Assembly (NCBI RefSeq): GCF_009720825.1 | Contig: NZ_WNKY01000003.1 | Location: forward strand, 124,001 to 188,000 | Length of the DNA stretch: 64,000 nucleotides | Source of the DNA: Duganella radicis | GTDB taxonomy: Bacteria; Pseudomonadota; Gammaproteobacteria; Burkholderiales; Burkholderiaceae_D | Reading direction: 5' to 3' | Part shown: piece by piece, positions 48,101 through 55,041 of the stretch | Position numbering within the stretch: position 1 is the first letter of the stretch | How the letters are laid out: every line of letters starts with the position of its first letter | The notes under the pieces: generated by a model | What the model was told of the DNA's origin: nothing | Seen by the model: the letters and a program-made list of their open reading frames with translations, nothing else | Database searches by the model: none | Made by a program: the position numbers and the translations under genes

Positions 48101-49617
48101 TTAATCCGAATACTCTCACCTGCCCGATTTTCCGCAGCAAACACGACGCTGAGCTAACCAAAAAGATTTATCGCATTTTGCCTGTGCTTATCGACGAAGG
48201 GCGACCCGACGGCAATCCGTGGAGCATCGGTTTCACGGCCATGATGCACATGTCCGGCGACAGCCACCTATTTGCCGAAAAACCAGCAGAAGGTTTTGTG
48301 CCACTTTATGAAGCTAAGCTGATTCACCAGTTCGACCACCGTTGGGCCACCTACGGGGCAGATGGCAACAGCCGCGACATGAGCGATGCAGAAAGAGGGG
48401 ACCCAAGATGCGTGATGACACCCCATTATTGGGTGAGCCAGGCCGAGGTAGAGAAACGCCTGAAGGACAAGGGGTGGGCGCGCGATTGGCTGATGGGATG
48501 GAGGGACATCTGCCGTGCGACCGACGAGCGCACAGTGATTGCAAGCGTGATGCCGCGAGTTGGCGTCAACCACAAGACTCCGCTCTTCTTCCTAGACCAA
48601 ACTCTATCGGTCGCGCACAGTGCCGCCATGCTCGCCAACTTTAATTCATTGGTGCTCGACTATGTAGCCCGCCAAAAGGTCGGTGGAACTTCTCTTGCCT
48701 ACTTCTACTTGAAGCAGCTCCCGTTTTTGCCCCCCGAGCGCTACACTGATGCCGATCTCGCTTTCATCGTGCCGCGCGTGCTGGAACTCACCTACACTGC
48801 TCAGGACTTGCAAGCTTGGGCTAAGGACTTGGGCTTTGACGGCCCGCCCTTCGTCTTCAATCCACCGCGCCGCGCCGAAATACGCGCCGAACTCGACGCC
48901 TACTACGCCCACCTCTACGGCCTGACTCCTGAAGAGTTGCGCTATATCCTCGATCCCTATGAAGTGTTAGGCGAGGACTACCCGAGTGAAACCTTCCGCG
49001 TGCTCAAAAAGCGCGAAGTGAAGGAGTTTGGTGAGTACAGAACTCTGACCTTGGTGATGCGAGAGTTCGGCCGCATGACTCTTGTCGGGGACAAAAGAGA
49101 GTCCTATGTCAGCCTGCTCAACCCGCCGCCAGGTGTGCAAGCGGCACCTGGCTACTCGACGCATGGTGTCATCTGCGACGAGGCCGACGCCCATCTTGCC
49201 GGCCTGATGCTGACCATGATCAAGCAAGCACAACGTCTGCCCCGCCGTACGCTGACGCAGTCGCTGACCTTGGCGAGCCAGCCCGACTTGCAGGCAAGCT
49301 TTGTCGATGCGCCGGGGGGCGCATTGCTCCACTCGTTTGCGCAGTCGCATCCGGGGGTGTTTGACAGTTCCCGGCTGGGAGGTGATCGCGTCCATCAGTG
49401 GCTTCGCCACTTTGAGTCGACCGGTGTGGTCCGGCTTGACGTGGCCAGCGATTCTATTGAACGTGTCGCTTCGGCTGCTTGGCCTGCCGAAGCGCTGGTG
49501 GCTAGCGATACCGCTCAAGTTGCAGTGTTGCTGGTTCAAACCGCGACCCAAGCCTTCGCCAGAATGGCTTCAGCCGGGGAGGACTTAGCCTCTCCCCGTC
49601 CCCAGAAACAGGCCTGA
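45112..49617 (+). CDS. Large Eco57I/PglX-like adenine-specific DNA methyltransferase
   Basis: 1501 aa from ATG 45112 (an in-frame start inside the previous gene is less likely). The SAM-binding motif I is DPACGSGHF (Asp516 first), preceded by SGSYYTPDSLV (about 472) and followed by GVDRNPMAIELARTALW; the N6-adenine motif IV is NPPW (789-792). A long C-terminal part after about 1000 probably recognises target DNA. The N-terminal 250 residues (LVAGQMAVLVAPHS, WGMVSNGKQLRLLRD) resemble the nuclease-like domain at the start of type IIG and BREX/DISARM enzymes, but I cannot confirm intact PD-(D/E)XK residues. It could mark self DNA, like DrmMI, or combine modification and cutting. Confidence 0.9.
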   Translation: MKRTRNSKRQAALNLPTIQLEGSLFLPDQLEKAAQGRAADQTEVDYGIPKGVKLKDEYSRSFQIASAQWQHFVTQTERTDVDAHRLTIGFVSELLHDALGYTSVQQALAVPVGAMAYPISLVAGQMAVLVAPHSIGLDDADSRFAAAGGGNRKKSAFQAMQELLNASSEHTWGMVSNGKQLRLLRDAASLTRPSYLEVDLADLLGGQRYAEFANVWRLLHASRAPQADGITCVWERWREAGKAEGTRVRDGLRNGVEKALLTFGEGFLQHPANDALRAALNDGSLSTDAYFQQLLRLIYRLIFVFTVEERGVLHPLDDGAEALAARKAYAEGYALSRLRELCLKRRARNRHDDHWQAVRIVWLGLAHGQVRLALPALGGLFAMDQCPDLDTAGLQNTHLLAALQHLRWAVTIQGKSSSLTPVDYRNMGPEELGSVYESLLELVPTVDLPARRFGFIGITEEGSTAGNARKTSGSYYTPDSLVQELIKSALDPVIEQRVAEQPEQPVEALLSIRVIDPACGSGHFLLAAARRLAEKLAQLRSLQGEQEGAVKPQDYRHALRDVVAHCIYGVDRNPMAIELARTALWLEGFEEGRPLSFLDHHLQVGDALLGLTDLKALELGIAKDAYKPLSGDDKELCKQLAKANTAALKDLAKKRDAHAFGQLDVSNHNGSGLTELQTLEALPEDSAAQIAAKAEAYSAYLRQARTGRLAQAAHLLLGAYLLPKRADTAAQIPTTATLYLTLQGVALPADQQGALIAAVAACDEARVLHWPLAFPQVFAQGGFDCVLGNPPWERIKLQEEEFFATRHRDVAQAKNKAERAERIQWLSEGRLAKQIYPQHEHPPHECEAEQRLYAEFISARRTAEAASLYAHVKGEDGGRYPLTGRGDLNTYALFAESICQITHPNGRAGFIVPTGIATDDGTKAYFGHLSQQARLVSLLGFWEIRRLFPGTDSRDSFCLLTIGAAPEANFIFHAKELIDLADERRRFRLTPEEFRLINPNTLTCPIFRSKHDAELTKKIYRILPVLIDEGRPDGNPWSIGFTAMMHMSGDSHLFAEKPAEGFVPLYEAKLIHQFDHRWATYGADGNSRDMSDAERGDPRCVMTPHYWVSQAEVEKRLKDKGWARDWLMGWRDICRATDERTVIASVMPRVGVNHKTPLFFLDQTLSVAHSAAMLANFNSLVLDYVARQKVGGTSLAYFYLKQLPFLPPERYTDADLAFIVPRVLELTYTAQDLQAWAKDLGFDGPPFVFNPPRRAEIRAELDAYYAHLYGLTPEELRYILDPYEVLGEDYPSETFRVLKKREVKEFGEYRTLTLVMREFGRMTLVGDKRESYVSLLNPPPGVQAAPGYSTHGVICDEADAHLAGLMLTMIKQAQRLPRRTLTQSLTLASQPDLQASFVDAPGGALLHSFAQSHPGVFDSSRLGGDRVHQWLRHFESTGVVRLDVASDSIERVASAAWPAEALVASDTAQVAVLLVQTATQAFARMASAGEDLASPRPQKQA

Positions 49618-49633
49618 TTAAGAGGAGAGAACG

Positions 49634-51628
49634 GTGGAGCAACTAACCCAGCACCTTCCAGCCGAAAGGAACGCGCCACGTCTGTGGTTCGAGCGCTTGA
49701 TCCTCTTTTCCGAACCTGGTGACGACCATGTGCTGCGCACGATCTCGTTTCAACGCGGCCTGAACATCGTCTGGGCCAAGGAACCGAGTGCTGGCCACGC
49801 ACAGGGCACCCGCGCGGCTGGGCATGGTGTGGGCAAGACTTCACTGTGTCTGTTGCTGCGCTTTTGCATGGGCGATGCATCCGATGCCGTGGCGGAGCTG
49901 CGAGAAGAACTGGTCCGGGAGTTTGCTCAAGGTGGCCTCGTCGCCGTCCTGCATGTGGACGGACAGCCATTCACATTGTGCCGATATTTCAACGCGCATA
50001 AGGAGGGAATGGCCTATCTGGGGACAGACATCACCGGGATCTGGACTCGCCAAGCCGAGTGCGGCGACCGTGCCTTCCTCAAAAAGCTTGCCGACGATAT
50101 GATGGGGCGGGTCTCGCCCAAGTCCATTCCCGAGACCGGCCAGCCCATCGAGTGGCGTCATCTACTGGCCTGGATCAGCCGGGATCAGGGGGCACGCTTC
50201 AAGTCTTTCTATACGTGGCGCGATGGTGAGGGCAACCTGTTGCAGAGACGGCGGCAAGACCCGCCCATCGTCATGCGGGCCGTGCTGGGTCTACTGGACA
50301 AGGGGGAGTCTGCTCTGCTCACTCGGGCGGCTGAGCTTGAAGAAGGTCTGAAGAAGGCCCGTGAGAAGACAGAAGAACTTCTGAAAGAGCCTTTCTTGAT
50401 CCGGCGCCGCATTGAGTCGAGCCTGAGAGCACAAGGACAGTTACCGGCTGATCTGCCCATCCGCACCGACGATCTTTTCGCCGACTCAGTGGAGCGGCGC
50501 ATCAAGGCGGCCAGTGAAGACGCCGAAGCGCGCCTTGCTCTGTGGGATACCAAACAGGAAGCGGATGATCTGGCCTTGGCCGAACTGCGGGCAGGGCTGA
50601 AGCAGCTACAAGCTGAGTACGACCGGGCGGAAGCTGAGTACAAGTATGCCGATGCGGCCCGGCAAGGTGACGAGAAGGCGTTTCTCTCTCTTGGCGCTCA
50701 ACTCTTGGAGCTCCAGCAACTGACAGGGCATTGCAAGCACGGAAGGCTGGAGTTTGCCGATTGCCAGCATGTGCAGGAGGAGATGAATAAGCTGAAGCAA
50801 TTCAGCTTCCACGACGCCCGCGACAAGCCAAACCTTAAGCAGGCCATGGAGGTGTCCATCGGGTTCGCCGGAAAAGCGCTGGAGCGCAAGGAGGCCATAT
50901 GGCGACGCCTTGAGGAAATGCGCCGGGAAGAAGGAACGCTGGTCGCCGCGCTGCAGAAGACGCGCATGGCCAGAAGAACGGCAGAGATCGAGGCGAACAA
51001 GTGGCCCACCCTGCTGGATGAACTGACTCGTTGGGAAGCCACGGCTGGATCTGCACTGGCCCAGGCCGACATTGAAGCTTCCCGGGCGAATGTACGCCGA
51101 GTCGAGCAAGAACTGAATGGCGTGCAAACCAAGTTGGCTGTCGCGCAGAAGAGCAAGTCTGACCACGAAAGGGCGCTAGCGGCCATCACCGACGCGCTGA
51201 CGCAGCAGTTGTTTCCCGATGGCGCATTTGGCGCTTTCGATCCTCGCGACGAACAGCGTCCGTTTCGCTTGTCCATGCGCGGTGGAGAAGCTTTCCGCGT
51301 CTTGGAAGTGCTACTGGGGGATGTAGCTTGCATGCTGAACAGCCCTCGCGCAGCCGGTGCGCTGCCAGGGCTGTTCATCCACGACTGCCCACGCGAAGCC
51401 GACATGAGCACAGGGCTATACGAGAACTTCCTGTCGCTGATTGACACCCTGCAAAGGGAGCAGTACCCAGACGGGCAATTGCCATTCCAGTACATCGTCA
51501 CCACGACCACGCCGCCGCCTATCGGTCTGCAAGGCGACGTGGTGCGACTGACTCTCGACCCGAGCACAGATCAGGGGCTACTGTTCTGCAAGCGCTTCGT
51601 GGTCGAGCGGCAACGCGTTTTGCCATAG
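49634..51628 (+). CDS. SMC/RecN-like ABC ATPase of a defence locus
   Basis: 664 aa, starting with GTG after AAGAGGAGAGAACG. Walker A is GHGVGKTS (63-70); Walker B is LFIHDCPRE with Asp584, the DxPRE ending typical of SMC-like ATPases in ABC-three-component and DUF2326-type defence genes. Between them, residues about 220-520 are rich in Glu, Lys, Arg and Ala in heptad-like order, indicating long coiled coils. The cysteines in HCKHGRLEFADCQHV could mark a hinge. It lies 16 bases after the methyltransferase and 11 before the HNH gene. Likely role: DNA-end or structure sensing that licenses the HNH nuclease. No known system name is assigned. Confidence 0.85.
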   Translation: MEQLTQHLPAERNAPRLWFERLILFSEPGDDHVLRTISFQRGLNIVWAKEPSAGHAQGTRAAGHGVGKTSLCLLLRFCMGDASDAVAELREELVREFAQGGLVAVLHVDGQPFTLCRYFNAHKEGMAYLGTDITGIWTRQAECGDRAFLKKLADDMMGRVSPKSIPETGQPIEWRHLLAWISRDQGARFKSFYTWRDGEGNLLQRRRQDPPIVMRAVLGLLDKGESALLTRAAELEEGLKKAREKTEELLKEPFLIRRRIESSLRAQGQLPADLPIRTDDLFADSVERRIKAASEDAEARLALWDTKQEADDLALAELRAGLKQLQAEYDRAEAEYKYADAARQGDEKAFLSLGAQLLELQQLTGHCKHGRLEFADCQHVQEEMNKLKQFSFHDARDKPNLKQAMEVSIGFAGKALERKEAIWRRLEEMRREEGTLVAALQKTRMARRTAEIEANKWPTLLDELTRWEATAGSALAQADIEASRANVRRVEQELNGVQTKLAVAQKSKSDHERALAAITDALTQQLFPDGAFGAFDPRDEQRPFRLSMRGGEAFRVLEVLLGDVACMLNSPRAAGALPGLFIHDCPREADMSTGLYENFLSLIDTLQREQYPDGQLPFQYIVTTTTPPPIGLQGDVVRLTLDPSTDQGLLFCKRFVVERQRVLP

Positions 51629-51639
51629 GTGACTGAAGA

Positions 51640-52416
51640 ATGAATCCGCTACAACGAGCGCTGATCGAGAAGCTCGGCCATGACTATGGCTTTGAACACG
51701 TTCTGGCCAGTGATGCGGGGTGCGTGGTACTGGCTTCAGCACGACATCCTGCAAATGCAAGAGTAACGGTGCCGCCATCGGGTGGATATTTGCTGTACTT
51801 ACTGGCTGACACGCCCGCACTGCTGCCTGAAATGAATCGTACTTTTGGCCAAGAGAGCACAGCGGCCGGTTTTGTTGCCAAATCTGAGGCACGCTTGGCA
51901 GCGTTTCTCCGCCGTGCGGCCGGACTAGCACGCGCCTTGCCCAGTCAGGCGGCCCAGGACTATGAGGCATCTGTGGCCACCCAACTGGCGCAACTGCCTA
52001 CAGGCGTGAAAGGCACAGAGGTCGAGCGGCTGGTGCGTCAACGTGTCGGTCAGCAGAAGTTCCGCGAAGCCATGCTCGATTATTGGGGCGGTGCGTGCGC
52101 GGTGACGGGGCTAGCGTTACCCGAAGTTCTGCGAGCCAGCCATGCCAAACCCTGGTCAGAGTGTGAAAGCGATGCGGAACGGCTGGACGTGTTCAACGGC
52201 TTCTTGCTGGTGGCCAACCTGGATGCGCTATTTGATCGCTTCCTGATCAGCTTTGACGACGGAGGGCATATCTTGGTGTCATCGCGAGTTGGGCACGTTG
52301 AGCAAACGCGTCTAGGATTGGTGGCAGGTATGACGCTGCGCTGGCTGACTGATCCACACCGAAACTACCTCGCTTTGCACCGGGCGCGTTGCGGTGATCT
52401 CAAGCCGATAGCATGA
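51640..52416 (+). CDS. HNH endonuclease (HNH_2 type)
   Basis: 258 aa. The C-terminal half carries the HNH_2 signature: WGGACAVTGLALPEVLRASH, KPWSECESDAERLDVFNG and DALFDRFLISFDDGG; His168 in ASHAKPW is the probable catalytic position with the NG and FD residues completing the metal site. The N-terminal half (about 1-130) has no recognised motif and may bind DNA or the SMC-like partner. It is the last clear gene of the operon, 11 bases after the ATPase. HNH_2 proteins of this kind often end restriction or defence operons as the cutting component. Confidence 0.92.
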   Translation: MNPLQRALIEKLGHDYGFEHVLASDAGCVVLASARHPANARVTVPPSGGYLLYLLADTPALLPEMNRTFGQESTAAGFVAKSEARLAAFLRRAAGLARALPSQAAQDYEASVATQLAQLPTGVKGTEVERLVRQRVGQQKFREAMLDYWGGACAVTGLALPEVLRASHAKPWSECESDAERLDVFNGFLLVANLDALFDRFLISFDDGGHILVSSRVGHVEQTRLGLVAGMTLRWLTDPHRNYLALHRARCGDLKPIA

Positions 52417-52563
52417 ATGAGGGACCACGGGAGGCATTTTCCTCATGCAGCGTTAAAAGGCCAGCAGGAACGCATCTTCGATAAGTACAAAGGCAGCAAG
52501 TTTGTTTTGCGTGACCATGCAGAGGGCGGCCTACAAGTTCAGTTCTTCTTGTTCGCGCTTTGA
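52417..52563 (+). CDS. Small unassigned reading frame after the HNH gene
   Basis: 48 codons beginning at the ATG directly after the HNH stop (TGAATG), in the same frame. It contains GQQERIFDKYKGSKFVLRDH and ends VQFFLFAL. Because it is in frame it could be translated by restart or read-through, or be a former C-terminal extension of the HNH protein or a relic. There is no family match I can recall. Its A/T content matches the putative island rather than the flank. Confidence 0.25.
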   Translation: MRDHGRHFPHAALKGQQERIFDKYKGSKFVLRDHAEGGLQVQFFLFAL

Positions 52564-52634
52564 TAACGCGCCAACCGGTTTGCTGGAGTTTGACTTGGGC
52601 AATTGCCGCCAGGAAGCCGAGATAGGGAGCGTCC

Positions 52635-53336
52635 TTATTGCAGCGTCGCCAGCTGGCGGGCGAGGGTGTCGCCGATGCTGTCCTTGGTGTGGTCGATGTG
52701 CTTGCGCAGCAGCTTGACGGCTTTTTCCTGCTCCCGCGCCAGCACCGCCTTCATCAGCACCTGGTGCTCGTTGCTCTTGTGGCGCTCGGTCTGGCGGTGC
52801 AGCGCCGAGTAGCGGCGATAGCGCTCGGCGCGGTCGAACAGCGAATCGATCATGTTCAGCAGCAGCGGCGAGGGGCAGGCGGAGAACAGCGCGAAGTGGA
52901 AGGCCTTGTGGCGCTCCGACCATTCGTCGTCCAGCGCCACCGGGCCGGGGCCGAGCCGCTTTTCCACCACGCTGAGGCGGTGGAAGGCGGCCAGCACGTC
53001 GCCTTCCCAGGCGTCGTCGCCATATTGCATGGCGTCGGACAGGGCTTCGCCCTCCAGCAAGCTGCGGATACGGGAAATTTCGTGGAAGTCTTCCACCGTG
53101 AGCGGGGCCACGCGGAAGCCCTTGTTGTCGCTGGCGTTGACGATGCCTTCCTGCGCCAGCCGGTTCAGGGCTTCGCGGATCGGCGAGCTGCTCAGGTCGT
53201 AAGCCTTGGACAAGGCCTCGACCTTGAGCTTGCTGCCGGGCGCCAGCTCGCAGCAGACGATGGCGCGCTTCATTTTGGTCAGGGCGACCTCGATCAATGA
53301 AGCGCCCTCTGCCGGTTGAGCGAACAGATTAGCCAT
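52635..53336 (-). CDS. GntR-family regulator with FCD ligand-binding domain
   Basis: 233 aa. The N-terminal winged helix (about 12-75) has LTKMKRAIVCCELAPGSKL, SKAYDLSSSPIREALNRL and EGIVNASDNKGF, the classic GntR pattern; the all-helical FCD domain follows, with ISRIRSLLEGEAL and the metal-binding histidines expected around HKAFHFALF and NEHQVLMKAV. It is the last gene of the minus-strand catabolic operon, 79 bases after the hydroxylase, with its own promoter and a related operator pair. It is the natural candidate to bind the 19-bp-phased sites at 26.3, 33.4, 53.4 and 57.4 kb. Ligand unknown; FCD regulators respond to organic acids. Confidence 0.93.
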   Translation of the reverse strand: MANLFAQPAEGASLIEVALTKMKRAIVCCELAPGSKLKVEALSKAYDLSSSPIREALNRLAQEGIVNASDNKGFRVAPLTVEDFHEISRIRSLLEGEALSDAMQYGDDAWEGDVLAAFHRLSVVEKRLGPGPVALDDEWSERHKAFHFALFSACPSPLLLNMIDSLFDRAERYRRYSALHRQTERHKSNEHQVLMKAVLAREQEKAVKLLRKHIDHTKDSIGDTLARQLATLQ

Positions 53337-53366
53337 GACGTTATCCTGAATATCTACACATTCCTC

Positions 53367-53400
53367 ATTTTATGCCTAAAACTACAGAAAATGCAAATTC
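53367..53400 (-). promoter_or_regulatory. gntR promoter with an operator-like site on the -10 box
   Basis: Read on the minus strand, TTGCAT (53396 to 53391) and TAAAAT (53372 to 53367) make a promoter with an 18-base spacer. The -10 box lies in a 14-base element (53368-53381) that, on the minus strand, reads TTTTAGGCATAAAA and matches 11 of 14 positions of TTTTGTGCACAAAA. A second TGCA core at 53392-53395, at the -35 box, is 19 bases from the first core. The layout would suit autorepression. Confidence 0.55.
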
Positions 53401-53415
53401 CGGCAACGTGGCGTA

Positions 53416-55011
53416 TCAGGCCGCCAGGCTGGCCTCGGCGGCATCGGCGGACGGGGCCGCCAGCAGACGGGCCAGGTTGTCGAGCAGGGCCGCGCCGCCG
53501 GCGGCCGAGGCGGCGCCGCCAAACACGTAGTGGTCGGGCCGCACCAGCGCCACCTGGCAGCCGTGCTGCCGGAACCAGCCGGCCAGCACGCCATCCTGCT
53601 CGCGGTAGTCATGCGGGCCGCTCGCCGTCTCGTCCGCCAGGCGCGCCAGCACCAGCGGCAGGCCGGGATGGCGCGCCGCCGCCTGTTGCAGCGCCTCCAG
53701 CGGCACGCCCGGCGCCGCCACCAGCCGGAAGGTGGCGCCGGTGAATTCGTCCAGCAGGCCGCTGAGGCCGGCGCTATTGACCACGCGCGGCTGGGGGAAC
53801 AGTTTGCCGCGCACGCCCGCCGCGTCGTCCGGCGCCAGCAGGCCGGATGCCAGACCCGGGATCAGCGACTGACGGATGGTCGGTCCGTCGGCGGCGGCCA
53901 TTTCTTCCAGCATGCGGGCATCGCGCTCGGCGGCTTTGGCCGGGTCGCGTTCGCAGATCACCTGGCCCAGTCCCTTGGTCACCAGCGTGGTGCTGCGCAC
54001 GTGCGGCAGGCGCTCCTGCTGGTAGGTGTCGAGCAGCGCCTCGGACGCCTGGCCGCGGCACACCATGGCCAGCTTCCACACCAGGTTGGACGCGTCGCGG
54101 ATGCCCTGGCACATGCCTTGCGCCATGAACGGCGGCGTCATGTGGGCGGCGTCGCCGAGGAAGAACTGGTTGTCCTGGCACCAGGTCTTGAGCACCAGCG
54201 CGTGGAAGCGGTAGGCCGAGGCGCGCCAGATTTCGTACTCGTGCGGTTGCAGCCAGCGCGAGATGAGCTTGCGGATGGCCTCCGGCTGCTGGATGCTGTC
54301 CGGCGTTTCATCGTGGTTGATGGTGAATTCCCAGCGCCGGTGCAGGCCGGGGCCGACGATGTAGCTGCTGGGACGGGCGGTTTCGCAGAACTGGACGTTG
54401 GTCTCGGGTAGGCGGCCCAGCGCCTCCGGCTTGACCAGCACGTCGACCACCATCCAGGGCTCGTCGAAGGCCAGGTCTTCCATCTCCAGCCCGAGCCGGG
54501 TGCGCAGCGGGCTGGTGCCGCCATCGCAAGCCAGCACGTAGCGCGCCGTGACGCGGCTTTCGGCGCCATCATGGCGGCGCAGCAGGACGCTGGAGCCGGC
54601 GCCCTCGGGCGTCACGGAAATCACCTCGGTGCCCAGCTCCACGCTGACGCCGGGCAGGGTGTTCAGGTTGCCGCGCAGCGCGCCTTCCACCGCCGGCTGG
54701 GAGAACACATAGTTGGAGGCCCAGCCCAGCGGGTAGGGTGCGCCGGCCGGCGCGATGCGCTTGATGACGCGGCCGCCGGTGGTCTGGTATTCCGAGGTGC
54801 GGTAGGGCAGCACCGCGTCGGCGATCTGTTCGGCGATGCCGAGGTTGCCGAAGATGCGCATCACTTCCTGGTCCAGGCCGAAGGCGCGCGGCTTGTCGTA
54901 GATGTCCAGCATCTTGTCGACCGCCAGCGTGTTCAATCCCCAGCTGCCGGCCAGGTTGGCCGCCACCGCGCCCACCGGTCCCATGCCGATGATAAGCAAG
55001 TCAAAATCCAT
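53416..55011 (-). CDS. MhpA-like FAD-dependent aromatic hydroxylase
   Basis: 531 aa from ATG 55011, chosen because CAGGAGACAAAC precedes it; an ATG 18 bases upstream would place the ribosome binding site inside the gene. The FAD dinucleotide motif is LLIIGMGPVGAVAA (about 5-18), then DKPRAFGLDQEVMRIF, the NAD(P)H/FAD DG motif near LACDGGTSPLRTRLG, and the second FAD motif GDAAHMTPPFMAQGM. The C-terminal thioredoxin-like domain of phenol-hydroxylase-type enzymes is present but short. Such enzymes add a hydroxyl ortho to an existing one before ring cleavage, which suits the VOC protein of the same regulon. Substrate is not deducible from sequence. Confidence 0.93.
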   Translation of the reverse strand: MDFDLLIIGMGPVGAVAANLAGSWGLNTLAVDKMLDIYDKPRAFGLDQEVMRIFGNLGIAEQIADAVLPYRTSEYQTTGGRVIKRIAPAGAPYPLGWASNYVFSQPAVEGALRGNLNTLPGVSVELGTEVISVTPEGAGSSVLLRRHDGAESRVTARYVLACDGGTSPLRTRLGLEMEDLAFDEPWMVVDVLVKPEALGRLPETNVQFCETARPSSYIVGPGLHRRWEFTINHDETPDSIQQPEAIRKLISRWLQPHEYEIWRASAYRFHALVLKTWCQDNQFFLGDAAHMTPPFMAQGMCQGIRDASNLVWKLAMVCRGQASEALLDTYQQERLPHVRSTTLVTKGLGQVICERDPAKAAERDARMLEEMAAADGPTIRQSLIPGLASGLLAPDDAAGVRGKLFPQPRVVNSAGLSGLLDEFTGATFRLVAAPGVPLEALQQAAARHPGLPLVLARLADETASGPHDYREQDGVLAGWFRQHGCQVALVRPDHYVFGGAASAAGGAALLDNLARLLAAPSADAAEASLAA

Positions 55012-55041
55012 GTTTGTCTCCTGTGTCATTATCTGCTGAGC

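Noticed and set aside
35864..52416. Calling the locus canonical DISARM, BREX or Druantia
   Set aside because: No DrmC, separate DrmB, BrxC/PglZ, or DruA-D/H partner is present. The shared parts justify only 'related to'.
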